The translations under genes and the position numbers were made by a program. From IMG/VR virus record IMGVR_UViG_3300017963_000003, positions 1-64,000 of that record: a stretch of 64,000 nucleotides of DNA, one strand, 5' to 3'. This document shows positions 49,012-57,953 of the stretch, piece after piece. The notes under the pieces are model-generated. The model made no database searches and was not told where the DNA came from. It saw only the letters and a list, made by a program, of their open reading frames with translations. How positions within the stretch are numbered: the first letter of the stretch is position 1; every line of letters starts with the position of its first letter. Source of the stretch: a virus.

Positions 49012-51513
49012 CTACGCTGCCACGCTGAAGAAGGGGTTGTCGACGGAGAACTCACCGAAGAACCGCTTGGCCGGGTACTTCAGGTTGTACCAGTACTTGA
49101 AGTAGAACGTCCTCGGATCGGTCGAGGACTGGTACACCTGGATGTCCGTGGTGGCGTCGATGTCCCTCGGGAGACCGGAAGAATCGCGGTAAGCCGCGAT
49201 GGAACCGTTGTTGATGTTCGCCAGGATACCGAGCAGAATCCACTTCTTGCAGTCTGTGATGAAGTCCGCGAGGTCGTCCGGAACGATACCCACAACGTTG
49301 CTCGTGAGCAACGTATCGACAGTCTTGGTGACAGCGTCCTTCTGCGCACTCGCTGAAGGCTCCTCGAACTGCACCACCTTGCCCCCGCCGGCCTCGGTGG
49401 TGAGAGGATCGAGCATGACGAAGCGACCTGCGTCGTAGGTGACTACGAGGACACCTTTGTCCGCCAGAGCGTGCCGCTCCCCGCGCAGGTAGGTCCCGAA
49501 ACCGTCAGCGGTGAAGCCGGTGATCTGGAGACCGATGAGCGCCGACGAGGGACTCGGGAGACCCGCATAGATGGACGCCACCGCCGCCGCGATGTAGGTC
49601 CCGTCTAGATCGACGTTGACCTCCTGTCCCGTATCCAGGGTGAGGGTACGGGTAGCGTTCGGCGGAGCGATAAGGTGCATGCGCCCGCGCCCCGGAGAGT
49701 TGTTGCCCGGCTGGAGCGTCTGGGTGGACGCGAAGATCAAGGTCCCCGGCGTATCGGGATCACCGACGTCGGTGTCCCTGGCCATGCCGAACCAGCCGCG
49801 ACGATAGTGCTTCTCCAGCATCGACGACTCGCTGGACACATGGTTCATCTGGTAAACCATCGTCTCCAGCGCCGTATCGAGGGTCAACACTTCGGTGATG
49901 TTGACGTACTCCTTGGCCACGTCGATAGCAGAGTTGATCTGGGTCTGCGTGGGAGAACCCGGCACCGTGGCATCGTTGACCTGGACCAAGTAGAGCGAAG
50001 ACGCTCCGTTCTCGAAAGCAATCTCACCTGCGATACACAGATGGTTGCGGATGTAGTTGCTCAGGTTGAGCTGCGTCGTATACGCGTAGAGCTGGTCGAC
50101 ATCGAAGACCCGGTGAGCGGTGGAGTAGTCCGTGGAAGGCCGGGTGTAGTCGTAAGTGCTGTAGAAGGAGGTCCCGTAAGCGGGACGCTGTCCGGTCCCG
50201 TTCACGATGTAGGGCTGCGTGATGTTGCCGAAGATGGTCGTGAAGGCGTCGGTGGCGTTCGACAGGAACATGATCGAGGACGCGGCGCCCTTCTCGGCCG
50301 GCGTGTTCTCGAACGCATCCGGAGCTGTCAGCACCACCGTGTTGCCCAACACCTGCGCCACATGGCTGAACTCGGGACCGTAGGCGGTAGCGATGCTGTT
50401 CAGTGCCGTGTTGATGTCATCCGCCACCGTGGTCACGTTGGTCGGAGCGCCTGGGGTTAGCGTAACCGCCACCTGGGTGAGACCGTTGATCTGGATGAGC
50501 AACTGGTCGTTCACGCCGGCCACAATCGTCGGAGGAGACGCAACGAAGTCAACCGAAGTCACCGTAGCCTGCGACCACGAAGTGGTGTCCCAATCAAGAT
50601 CGTTGGAAGCACCATTCTCGTAATCGTAGTTCTTGATGTAGTCGATACCGCCCGGATACGAACCCACGCTGACAATGTCGGACAGCGGCGTCGAAGTGCC
50701 GGCTCCGGACAGAGCGTCTGTGAGCGTCTCGATTGAGATGTACTCGATGGTGTAGGTGGCGGCGGAGTTGTAAGCGGCGTCAGCAACCGTGATGGACGTC
50801 GCGGCCTGCACCCCACCCGAAGCCGCCGGAACCCACGCAGCGTTTGAAATGATGGACGCGGCGTCTTCTTCCATCGACAGGAAGACCTTCACGTCACTGG
50901 CAGACTCCGTCGAGGGAGACGTGAGAGTGATGTACTTCTGCGTCACACCAGCGACCGCCGCTGCCACCGCAGAGTATGCAGCACCGTAAGTGCTGTAGTA
51001 GGTCCCCAAGGGATTACCCAACTCGTAGTTGACGTATGCCGCGACCTCGTCCGCAGTCGCCGTAGCAGGGGCCGCGATGATGCCAACCGGGGCAACACCG
51101 AAATCGATGGTCACCGCGCGCTTCCCATCGAGAGACACGGTGAAGTTGTGAGTACCGCCAGCGGTGGATACGTCCACCGTGGCAGCGCCCCACTCCGAGC
51201 CGGTCAAGACCGCCGGGTTGAACGACCAATCTCCGAGACCCAGCTCGTTGTCGTTCATATACAGGACGGCCTCGTTGCGGGATCTGTTCGAAGCGTTCGA
51301 CAGAGTAGCCGTATGAGGGCTAGAAGACGCCACGGTCAAGGTCTCGTCGTACACCTTTCCGCGAACGATCTCCTCGTCGACGCTACGACGAGTCCGGGGC
51401 GCAATCCCGACCAGAGCGAGCGTTCTCTCGGACGTCACCGAAACGGAACCCGGAGTGATTACCTCCGAGATATATACGCCAGGGTCAACGTATCGTGAAA
51501 TCGAGATTGCCAT
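49012..51513 (-). CDS. Tail sheath protein
   Basis: The 833-residue product begins with the sheath signature Y-V-D-P-G-V-Y-I-S-E followed by V-S-V-T-S-E-R-T-L-A-L-V-G. The C-terminal 150 residues contain D-G/A-R-F-V-M-L, D-L-A-D-F-I-T-D, and a final domain with F-K-Y-W-Y-N-L-K-Y-P-A-K-R, as in contractile sheath subunits. The middle 400 residues are Thr/Ala/Ser-rich beta domains that would decorate the outside of the sheath; the protein is longer than T4 gp18 (659). It has its own TTTAGAATCCC promoter and a GGGAGGA Shine-Dalgarno, consistent with high expression. Confidence 0.9.
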   Translation of the reverse strand: MAISISRYVDPGVYISEVITPGSVSVTSERTLALVGIAPRTRRSVDEEIVRGKVYDETLTVASSSPHTATLSNASNRSRNEAVLYMNDNELGLGDWSFNPAVLTGSEWGAATVDVSTAGGTHNFTVSLDGKRAVTIDFGVAPVGIIAAPATATADEVAAYVNYELGNPLGTYYSTYGAAYSAVAAAVAGVTQKYITLTSPSTESASDVKVFLSMEEDAASIISNAAWVPAASGGVQAATSITVADAAYNSAATYTIEYISIETLTDALSGAGTSTPLSDIVSVGSYPGGIDYIKNYDYENGASNDLDWDTTSWSQATVTSVDFVASPPTIVAGVNDQLLIQINGLTQVAVTLTPGAPTNVTTVADDINTALNSIATAYGPEFSHVAQVLGNTVVLTAPDAFENTPAEKGAASSIMFLSNATDAFTTIFGNITQPYIVNGTGQRPAYGTSFYSTYDYTRPSTDYSTAHRVFDVDQLYAYTTQLNLSNYIRNHLCIAGEIAFENGASSLYLVQVNDATVPGSPTQTQINSAIDVAKEYVNITEVLTLDTALETMVYQMNHVSSESSMLEKHYRRGWFGMARDTDVGDPDTPGTLIFASTQTLQPGNNSPGRGRMHLIAPPNATRTLTLDTGQEVNVDLDGTYIAAAVASIYAGLPSPSSALIGLQITGFTADGFGTYLRGERHALADKGVLVVTYDAGRFVMLDPLTTEAGGGKVVQFEEPSASAQKDAVTKTVDTLLTSNVVGIVPDDLADFITDCKKWILLGILANINNGSIAAYRDSSGLPRDIDATTDIQVYQSSTDPRTFYFKYWYNLKYPAKRFFGEFSVDNPFFSVAA

Positions 51514-51544
51514 CTGGAATCCTCCCTTAGATTCGTTGTGACCT

Positions 51545-51575
51545 AGTATAGCGTGCCCGGCCTCGGGATTCTAAA
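51545..51575 (-). promoter_or_regulatory. TTTAGAATCCC-type promoter before the tail sheath
   Basis: On the minus strand TTTAGAATCCC (51565-51575) is followed after 14 bases by TATACT (51545-51550), and the sheath Shine-Dalgarno comes about 20 bases later. The gap 51514-51584 holds no gene. Confidence 0.72.
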
Positions 51576-51584
51576 GACAAGGGG

Positions 51585-52742
51585 TCAACCTATCTTCAAG
51601 TAATTGGCACCGAAATAGTCCCCTTGGGGCAGCTCCTCGGTACTCACCAGATCCGTCTCGCGGATAAAGGTGTACTCGCCTCTGTTGAAGGGCCGATCCA
51701 CGAAGTCCGCCGTCACCACAGGCACGCTACCCCGGATGGAGTGGATAAACGCCTGCTGCTCTCCGCCCTGTCGGGGTACGTTGTACTCGCCAGCCCAGGT
51801 GAATTCTCTCTTCAAGATGATCTGGAACCACTCCGGAGGGCTCAACTCGGGGTCGTCGTATGAACGCCCGAGCATCTGGAAGAACTGACGTGACATGTAA
51901 AAAGTGAAAAAATCGTACACCAGATCGGCCAAAGCCGTACGGGTGTTCAAGCTGTCCGCGACCACATCGATGTTGATGGTGAGATCGGCAGCCACGGCAT
52001 ACCTACGATACGGAGGGTTGACCTCGTAGTCGAGGTACGTGACGTACTGACCGGTCTTGTACCCCAACGCCAACAAGCAATCAGGGGTACCTCCGATGAC
52101 CTCCATAGCGTTCGGAGTTCCGTGAGCGGCAGGTCCCCCGCTGACGATCTGAAGCTGTCCGGTACCGTTCTTCTGCGCGTGAGTATACAGGACCTGGGCG
52201 TTGATGGCTTGGATGACATCGTCCACCGTAGCGCTGTGGATATCCGGGAACAGGATGTCCTCGAACAGAATCACAGTATCCACAGGATCGTTGTCCAGCC
52301 CGAGAGGCCACGTACGGATATGAAGCTCCCACCCCGGTGAGAGGTCGTAAGGACCCCCATTCTCAGCGGTCAGGCGAGGAAGAGTCTGATTCGTCACCGC
52401 GTGAACATCACCAAGACCCAACGCCTTCTCTTTGGCGTTGGCAGACGTAATCACCACCATCGGAAACTTGTCCGGAGTGTCCCCAAAGCTCATGATGAAG
52501 TTCATCACGGTCTCCATGGACTGCGTGGTGTTGTTGGTTCCCATGTGAGCGAACTTCTCGATGGCCGGGAACTCTCCGATCTTAGCCCGGATGTCATCCG
52601 AACGGTAATCGAAGAAACGACGAATCTCGGACGCGAAGGCGTCCTTGGTCGTCTCGATCAGCTGACCAAACCTGGGCGGATCGTCAGGATCGAACGGCTG
52701 CGTGGGTCGGTACTCGCGCGGCCCTGAGAAGTCATCAACCAT
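51585..52742 (-). CDS. Unknown virion/connector or tail-completion protein
   Basis: The 385-residue product has an acidic Pro-rich N-terminus and a mixed alpha/beta body (I-N-I-D-V-V-A-D-S-L-N-T-R, F-F-T-F-Y-M-S-R-Q-F-F). It has no signal peptide, membrane segment or enzyme motif that I recognise. It is the last gene of the connector block before the sheath, where tail terminator or sheath-completion proteins are often encoded. The start overlaps the upstream stop (TAATG). Confidence 0.65.
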   Translation of the reverse strand: MVDDFSGPREYRPTQPFDPDDPPRFGQLIETTKDAFASEIRRFFDYRSDDIRAKIGEFPAIEKFAHMGTNNTTQSMETVMNFIMSFGDTPDKFPMVVITSANAKEKALGLGDVHAVTNQTLPRLTAENGGPYDLSPGWELHIRTWPLGLDNDPVDTVILFEDILFPDIHSATVDDVIQAINAQVLYTHAQKNGTGQLQIVSGGPAAHGTPNAMEVIGGTPDCLLALGYKTGQYVTYLDYEVNPPYRRYAVAADLTINIDVVADSLNTRTALADLVYDFFTFYMSRQFFQMLGRSYDDPELSPPEWFQIILKREFTWAGEYNVPRQGGEQQAFIHSIRGSVPVVTADFVDRPFNRGEYTFIRETDLVSTEELPQGDYFGANYLKIG

Positions 52743-53458
52743 TAGGCCCTCTCGTCCATATCCGGATCATACGTGTACGGGCGCATGTACTCGTCCCTCA
52801 GGGTATCCATGGCATCCCGCCAGTCGGACTCCTGCTGCTCCAGCGCGCGAACCCTCCGAGCCACCTCGGAGGTGTCGACCCCGAACATCTTGGCTGCGAT
52901 GTGGATCGACAGCCCCCGACCCTGATCCCGAGCAGCCATGTCCTGTAGAGCCCACGCCGCAGCGTCCTCTACAGGATCGGTAGACGCGTACTTCTCCTCC
53001 ATCTCGTTGAGATGAGTGTAGTACTTGGGGTCCTCGACCAGGTGGTCGAGGGCGATCTCCAGCGCGAGCTTGGGGTCGTCGGTGTGCTCCATCTCCACGC
53101 GAACACCCTCGAAGACCTGACACAGGCAGAAATCGCTCGGGTACATATCGTCCCCGAGACCACCGTCGAGACGATCACCTTCAGCGGCACGACGACGGAG
53201 CGCAACCTTGATCATCGAGTCCAGGTACCCAAGCACCTTCTCTGCGTTGTGCTCGTACGCCAACTCGTAGATCTCCTCAACGTCAGCCCCGGCATCCATG
53301 AGCCGGTCAACGTAGCTCACATCGTCGGACATCACAGCATCCCAGAGGTACTGGTGGTACTCCGGAGGAAGGGCGGCTTTGCGCTTCTCCATGAAAGACG
53401 CCATGCGGACTTCCGCACCCTCCAAGAAACCGCGCTTCATCAGGCTTCGAGTGAACAT
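52742..53458 (-). CDS. DUF5661-like protein
   Basis: The 238-residue product contains G-V-R-V-E-M-E-H-T, then L-A-L-E-I-A-L-D-H-L-V-E-D-P-K-Y-Y-T-H-L-N-E-M-E-E (about 117-152). This matches my memory of the DUF5661 pattern (E-x-E-H, I-A-x-x-H-L, D-Y-Y, L-x-x-M-E). Two cysteines (F-C-L-C-Q) lie before it. An N-terminal ankyrin-like stretch (D-R-L-M-D-A-G-A-D-V-E-E-I) is followed by basic residues. The function of the domain is unknown. It has an AGGAGGACAGA Shine-Dalgarno and is co-transcribed with connector genes. Confidence 0.6.
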   Translation of the reverse strand: MFTRSLMKRGFLEGAEVRMASFMEKRKAALPPEYHQYLWDAVMSDDVSYVDRLMDAGADVEEIYELAYEHNAEKVLGYLDSMIKVALRRRAAEGDRLDGGLGDDMYPSDFCLCQVFEGVRVEMEHTDDPKLALEIALDHLVEDPKYYTHLNEMEEKYASTDPVEDAAAWALQDMAARDQGRGLSIHIAAKMFGVDTSEVARRVRALEQQESDWRDAMDTLRDEYMRPYTYDPDMDERA

Positions 53459-53467
53459 TCTGTCCTC

Positions 53468-54580
53468 CTACCAAACGAGACTCATGGGCTCGACCGGGTC
53501 TGCAATACGAATCTTGAACGTCTGTGACGTGATGATGTACCCAAAGGGATCGGAGTTCTTCCAGGTCGTGGTCACGTACCGGTTGCCTGCACGCGCGCCA
53601 TCGAGAACCTCGATCAGCACGTTCGGACCCTTGATCATCTCTTCCTCGCTCCCCACGGTGATCGTGGGATCGAACAAGGACAATCCGGCTGTCCAGAACT
53701 CCAACCCGTCCTCCAGCGGGATGTCACCGTACTCCTGCTTCTTGTACCCCGTCGTCGGAGGCTCTCGCATGATGAGAATCCAGGGACCCATCCTGTAGGA
53801 GCCGCCAACGTCCTCCCTGCTGAGAGCGATGGTGGCGTACCTGGCCCGGACGACCTCGAAAAAAGGCGACAGAACGTTCGCGGTATCCCTGGTCAAGGTA
53901 GCCCGGAAACGGATGTTGCCGCTGCTCGGGTTGACCGTCAGCAAGTCACAGATCGGGCTCCAGCTACCGCCAGAGTCCAGAGAGAACTCCACAACGACGT
54001 CAGAGACGCCGTCCTCGCGCACCAGAGACCAGTAGTCGGCTTCCCAGGTAGAACCCAGGACGTCACGGATAAACGGCTTGTCAGCGCTCTCGATAGTACC
54101 TGAGAGTGCATCATCTACGAGTTCGAGCTTGGCCGATTTGAAATTCTTGGACAGGCGCAGGTTCGTCAACGTCGCGTCAACGTCCATGCCGGTCATCCAG
54201 AGGGTTTCGTAGCCGAACTTGAAGAACCCAGGAACCTTTCCCACTCCGTGACAGGCAGAGCACTTCCGATCCGGTTGCTGGTTCGACTCCTTGTAGCACC
54301 CGCACTTGACGCCGTCCTCGACACCCTGCCAGAGATCAGCACGAATACTACCGGCGAGAATCTGCTCGATCAGGAGCGCCCTCTCCTTGGAGAGTTGCTG
54401 CTCACCGAAGACGTGGGAATGAATGTCGCGACCCCAGTAGCCGACGGCCATGTGTCCCAGGTCCATACAACCCGGACGCTTCGGCCCGCACACACCTTGG
54501 TCGCCGTCACCGTTGCCGTTCGAGCCGTTCCCGTTTCCGGAACCGTTGCCGTTAAGGCCACTGGGAGTACACGTGGTCAC
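53468..54580 (-). CDS. Unknown virion protein with Gly/Asn-rich N-terminus and Cys-rich motif
   Basis: The 370-residue product starts at a GTG with GGAGG. Residues 10-27 are a Gly/Asn/Asp/Ser-rich low-complexity stretch. A Cys-rich segment around 92-115 (C-G-C, then C-S-A-C-H-G-V-G-K) resembles half of a DnaJ-type zinc centre and probably binds zinc. The remainder is beta-rich. A head-tail connector or neck role is possible from its position between capsid and sheath genes. Confidence 0.6.
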   Translation of the reverse strand: MTTCTPSGLNGNGSGNGNGSNGNGDGDQGVCGPKRPGCMDLGHMAVGYWGRDIHSHVFGEQQLSKERALLIEQILAGSIRADLWQGVEDGVKCGCYKESNQQPDRKCSACHGVGKVPGFFKFGYETLWMTGMDVDATLTNLRLSKNFKSAKLELVDDALSGTIESADKPFIRDVLGSTWEADYWSLVREDGVSDVVVEFSLDSGGSWSPICDLLTVNPSSGNIRFRATLTRDTANVLSPFFEVVRARYATIALSREDVGGSYRMGPWILIMREPPTTGYKKQEYGDIPLEDGLEFWTAGLSLFDPTITVGSEEEMIKGPNVLIEVLDGARAGNRYVTTTWKNSDPFGYIITSQTFKIRIADPVEPMSLVW

Positions 54581-54744
54581 CGTCCCTCCAAAAGCTCCTC
54601 GAACAACTCATCGAGCGGCCGACCCTGTCCGCCGTCGTACTCATCGATCAGCTTCCGCCACCGTCCATCATCGAAAAGGTTGACCGTCTTCTGGTTGTCC
54701 TTCTTGGCAGGATCGAAGAGGTCTGCTCGGATCTCTTCGGTCAT
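54577..54744 (-). CDS. Small acidic hypothetical protein
   Basis: The ATG at 54744 overlaps the upstream stop as TGATG and has GGAG nine bases before it, giving 55 residues; the GTG at 54759 is an alternative. The product is charged and helical, with acidic patches (E-E-I, D-E-L-F-E-E-L-L-E). No motif was recognised. Its stop overlaps the next GTG start, so it is part of the same translation chain. Confidence 0.6.
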   Translation of the reverse strand: MTEEIRADLFDPAKKDNQKTVNLFDDGRWRKLIDEYDGGQGRPLDELFEELLEGR

Positions 54745-55652
54745 CAGCTCGAACTCCACAGGTTACGGAACAAGGACCCTGGAGGTGCACTGGCCAGCAT
54801 CATCGAGAACGCCATGTCCATACGAACCTCGACACCTATGGTACCGGAGTTGATGAAGTGTCGCTTGAAGTTGGGAACACGCTCCTCCAGCTCAGCGCGG
54901 AGCTGCTGGATGTACCCCGCCAGAGGCGTGGCGTGTTGCAGAACAAAGCTGTGACCGGAATCCGAGAAGTTCGGAACGTCGGTGTCGATGGAGAACAGGA
55001 GCTGACTCGTGATTCCCTGGTAGAGCGCAGCCCGGAGTAGGATGTCCGAATGCAGCTCAATGGGGAAGTAATCGATATTGTGCCACATCGGATAGGGCTG
55101 GAAGGTGTTGATGTACGCCAACCCCAGCTTGAGGAAGAGAGCCAGCATGCCGTCGGTGTACCCGATGAAGCAGTACTTCTCTGGCAGGTTGGGCTTGACC
55201 GTCTTGTCGATGAGCAAACGAAGAGCCGGCAGCAACGACAAGGTTCTCGGCGTAACCACCTCTACAACCTGCGTACGGTATGCATCCTCGGAGGTAGCGT
55301 TCTGCCGCGAGTGCCAATTGAACAACAACGTCTGCGCCGTGTCCGTCTCGCCGTCCTCGGAACCAAACCTGAGATAGTACTTTCCCGTAGTGAGGTTCTT
55401 CAAACGCCGTTGATCGGGATCGGCCAACGGCGGGTTGTAGGCCTCGGAGTAGATGACGTTGCCGCCAACATCCGTGACCTCGACCTCCAGCTCGCCTTTG
55501 GGATCTCCAGCCGCGTCAACACCCGTCTCAATGTCAATGACGGACCCCGTGGAGTCTTGCAGCTCTATGTCTATTCGACGCACCGCATTCGTACGAACAA
55601 GCTCCGTCATGTTCGCCACGGACGGGTGCTCAGCTCCGGGCTGGATGATCAA
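54744..55652 (-). CDS. Unknown virion/connector protein
   Basis: The 302-residue product appears to start at a TTG (55652) with AGGAGAG upstream. The N-terminal 110 residues are beta-rich with D-I-E-L-Q-D-S-T-G and L-R-F-G-S-E-D-G-E. The C-terminal 190 residues are helical and hydrophobic, with M-L-A-L-F-L-K-L-G-L-A-Y-I and a closing M-A-F-S-M-M-L-A-S-A-P-P-G-S. No family was recognised. Position suggests a head-to-tail joining function. Confidence 0.6.
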   Translation of the reverse strand: MIIQPGAEHPSVANMTELVRTNAVRRIDIELQDSTGSVIDIETGVDAAGDPKGELEVEVTDVGGNVIYSEAYNPPLADPDQRRLKNLTTGKYYLRFGSEDGETDTAQTLLFNWHSRQNATSEDAYRTQVVEVVTPRTLSLLPALRLLIDKTVKPNLPEKYCFIGYTDGMLALFLKLGLAYINTFQPYPMWHNIDYFPIELHSDILLRAALYQGITSQLLFSIDTDVPNFSDSGHSFVLQHATPLAGYIQQLRAELEERVPNFKRHFINSGTIGVEVRMDMAFSMMLASAPPGSLFRNLWSSS

Positions 55653-55653
55653 C

Positions 55654-56040
55654 CTACTCTCCTACGATCAGGACGTACACGTTCGCGTCGAGGACACCAG
55701 GATTGGTGATCTCCAACGCTGTCAAGGTCGCGCCGTTCCACATGATGAAACCGCCCTCAGCGAGGTTAAAGACCTCCGTGCCGCCATTGACCTTGTACGT
55801 GACCGCCTTGTCGGTCCCCACATAGACGAACTTGCCGTCCGCGACGGTACCGAAGTTCACCGGCTGGATACCGGCAGGCGCGATGGTGTACTCGAACACC
55901 ACCTTCTCGGCGTAAGTCACCTCAACGCCAGTGTCAGAGTCGTCAGGGGTCACTTCCGGGGTTCCGATGATGATCGGCGTGGTGGAACCGCCCGGAGAGT
56001 TCGGAAGGGTCATGCGCCCCGTCACCGCCAGAGTTGCCAT
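55654..56040 (-). CDS. Small beta-rich virion protein, unassigned
   Basis: The 128-residue product has AGGAG upstream of its ATG. It is rich in Val, Thr, Gly and Pro (T-T-P-I-I-I-G-T-P-E-V-T-P, F-V-Y-V-G-T-D-K-A-V-T-Y-K-V) and ends with a strand-like V-Y-V-L-I-V-G-E. Size and composition would fit a capsid decoration or small tail protein. It stands between the lysis-like cluster and connector genes. Confidence 0.6.
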   Translation of the reverse strand: MATLAVTGRMTLPNSPGGSTTPIIIGTPEVTPDDSDTGVEVTYAEKVVFEYTIAPAGIQPVNFGTVADGKFVYVGTDKAVTYKVNGGTEVFNLAEGGFIMWNGATLTALEITNPGVLDANVYVLIVGE

Positions 56041-56052
56041 GTCGTGTCTCCT

Positions 56053-56505
56053 CTATCTCGTTTCGGCCAAACCGAAATTCAAACCCACAGCGAGCGCAGC
56101 AGCACCCACAAAACCGACACTGAACCAAAGAATGGGAGATCGATACCACTTCCGCAAAGACTCGATCTCGCTCTCGTAGTAGTCTTGCTGAGCCTCTGTC
56201 ACCGAGACCTGATCGTTGAAAGCCTTTTCCCACTTGCCGGAGATCTTCTCAGTGATCTCTATGTCACGCTTCAGCAGTAACGTGTAGTCCTCGAACTTCT
56301 CAACCTTCAGCTCCAGCTTCGATACCTTGAGACGGAGCGGAGGAAGCTCCTTGAGGTCCTTGAGCATCCGGGTCGCGCTCTCTTCGGGGAACCAGAAACC
56401 CGGATGGCCCTCGTGCTCCAGCTCGACACTCTCCACGTCCTCCGCGAGAACAACTGACGGTGTCAGCAGGGTGATGAAGACGAAGACGAGAAGGAGCAGC
56501 CTCAT
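56053..56505 (-). CDS. Signal-peptide protein with coiled coil and C-terminal membrane helix (lysis or envelope candidate)
   Basis: The 150-residue product begins with M-R-L-L-L-L-V-F-V-F and a likely cleavage after V-V-L-A, a normal signal peptide. A Lys/Glu-rich coiled-coil-like stretch follows (about 50-115). Residues about 125-145 are a Trp/Phe/Ala/Gly-rich membrane helix. An exported, membrane-anchored coiled-coil protein fits spanin-like lysis proteins or envelope-modifying proteins. The Shine-Dalgarno is weak (AAGGG at 11 bases). There is no lipobox cysteine. Confidence 0.55.
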   Translation of the reverse strand: MRLLLLVFVFITLLTPSVVLAEDVESVELEHEGHPGFWFPEESATRMLKDLKELPPLRLKVSKLELKVEKFEDYTLLLKRDIEITEKISGKWEKAFNDQVSVTEAQQDYYESEIESLRKWYRSPILWFSVGFVGAAALAVGLNFGLAETR

Positions 56506-56510
56506 GGCGA

Positions 56511-56816
56511 CTAAAGACCCTTAGGGGCACCGGACGGTGTCGTGTCTATCGCAGTGAACTCTTCCACGATGCGCTCTACGGCATCCAACCGCTCAGAGGC
56601 TTCCTCGTGTTTCCCCTCATCAGCGAGCCTGTGCGCCTGGTCCCAAGCGTCCCACGCCATATCGTACCAGTACCCACCCGTATCGAGGAGCCGGTCCTCT
56701 ATCGCCGCCAGCTCCTCTTTCCAGTAGTGAAGAGAATCCCACGCCAGGTATTCTTCCTGCGCGGTCTTGCTGGCAATACGATAAAGGGAATCATCGCTGA
56801 AAGTGGTATTCCTCAT
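56511..56816 (-). CDS. Small hypothetical protein in the lysis-like cluster
   Basis: The 101-residue product is acidic, Trp/Tyr-rich and helical (Y-L-A-W-D-S-L-H-Y-W, Y-W-Y-D-M-A-W-D-A-W-D). It lacks a signal peptide or membrane helix. The start follows the upstream stop by one base. No function recognised; it is bracketed by two membrane proteins. Confidence 0.6.
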   Translation of the reverse strand: MRNTTFSDDSLYRIASKTAQEEYLAWDSLHYWKEELAAIEDRLLDTGGYWYDMAWDAWDQAHRLADEGKHEEASERLDAVERIVEEFTAIDTTPSGAPKGL

Positions 56817-56817
56817 G

Positions 56818-57168
56818 CTAGTACCTCAGCTTTCTGAACTCTTCGAGCTTCTCCTTCGAAGAGAGACGGTCTACCTCGTCCCGCTCGTTCTTAATCTTCT
56901 CGTTGAGCTTCTCAATGTCTGCATCAATGGCTTTGATCTCTTCCTCTACGTCGCCCTCGCGCTCGCGAATGATGTCGCGCTTCCCTTCGAGACGCGCAAC
57001 CTCTCGCTCGGCCTTGAGCACCTTAACCTTGTGCTGCTGAATGAGGCGCTTCTTCTGATCTCGGATAATGGTCGCCCCGAAAAACGCAGCGAAAAGGAGC
57101 ACGACAGTACCCGCGATCCACTCCCAGTTACGCTTCAACCAGCGCCAAGCTTTCTTCAGCCAAGACAT
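56818..57168 (-). CDS. Membrane-anchored coiled-coil protein, spanin-like
   Basis: The 116-residue product has a basic N-terminus (K-K-A-W-R-W-L-K-R), one membrane helix (I-A-G-T-V-V-L-L-F-A-A-F-F-G-A, about 18-33) and then about 80 residues of strongly charged heptad-like coiled coil. This N-in, C-out layout is that of inner-membrane spanins (Rz-like), which disrupt the outer membrane at the end of lysis in Gram-negative hosts. No outer-membrane lipoprotein partner nested in it was found. It overlaps the upstream stop by TGATG. Confidence 0.5.
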   Translation of the reverse strand: MSWLKKAWRWLKRNWEWIAGTVVLLFAAFFGATIIRDQKKRLIQQHKVKVLKAEREVARLEGKRDIIREREGDVEEEIKAIDADIEKLNEKIKNERDEVDRLSSKEKLEEFRKLRY

Positions 57169-57950
57169 CAGCGGTTACGACCAACAGCGTCCTCTGCACC
57201 TTCAAGTCCCTCAACAATCAGTTCCAGCGCGTCCCAGTCATTCAGCATATAGTGCACAGAGTAATCCAGAAGATTCTGCGCGTAAAACAACGCTTCCGGG
57301 GCCGTCAAATTGGCCGTATGCGCGTTCCTATTGATGAATCTGGAAATATAGCTCAAGAGTTCCGTCCAGTCCAAAACCCCAGGGACTCCGCCATGCATAA
57401 GAGCGTCTACGCGATCCTCGTCCATGACAGGAGCGTCCTCCTGCGCCACTCTATCGAGAGACCTTCCACCCTTACGTTCGTGCGGTCGCTGACCGTAGAT
57501 GTCGCTCTGGCAATACGGACATTCTCCGTACTCCTCCAGCTCACCGCTCCACTCCCCGCAATACGGACACCGACGCTCCTCCTCTGACTCCTCGTGCTGG
57601 CGCTCCGCCTCTTCGAGCCAGTCACCCCACGACGAGATGAAAAAACCCTCCGCGTCCGTATACATCAGGGTAGGGACATAGGTATCTCCGGCGTTGAGAT
57701 AAAGGACCTCCTGATCCCTGAGAGGGCCGCCGCTCTCGTACGGCAGCACCTCCACGCCGAAACTCATGACGTCATTCTCGTTCAGGTATTTATCCGCCTC
57801 TTCGAGCGCCGCATGCGGAGGAAGAGCACTCTCCTCGACGATCCCCAGAGCCTCGTTCAACACACGCAACTCATCGCCATGTCCGGCGCGCTTGGGTCCG
57901 TACTGCTTGGCCAGCCGCTTCAACCCGGCATCCTTGATCGCACGTTCCAT
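57168..57950 (-). CDS. Hypothetical protein with zinc ribbon
   Basis: The 260-residue product contains C-P-Y-C-G-E-W then, 15 residues on, C-P-Y-C-Q-S (about 128-150), a standard two-CxxC zinc ribbon flanked by acidic residues. The C-terminal half is helical (L-L-S-Y-I-S-R-F-I, A-L-F-Y-A-Q-N-L-L-D-Y-S). No enzyme motif was recognised. It sits between the holin candidate and the spanin-like gene. Confidence 0.6.
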   Translation of the reverse strand: MERAIKDAGLKRLAKQYGPKRAGHGDELRVLNEALGIVEESALPPHAALEEADKYLNENDVMSFGVEVLPYESGGPLRDQEVLYLNAGDTYVPTLMYTDAEGFFISSWGDWLEEAERQHEESEEERRCPYCGEWSGELEEYGECPYCQSDIYGQRPHERKGGRSLDRVAQEDAPVMDEDRVDALMHGGVPGVLDWTELLSYISRFINRNAHTANLTAPEALFYAQNLLDYSVHYMLNDWDALELIVEGLEGAEDAVGRNR

Positions 57951-57953
57951 GAC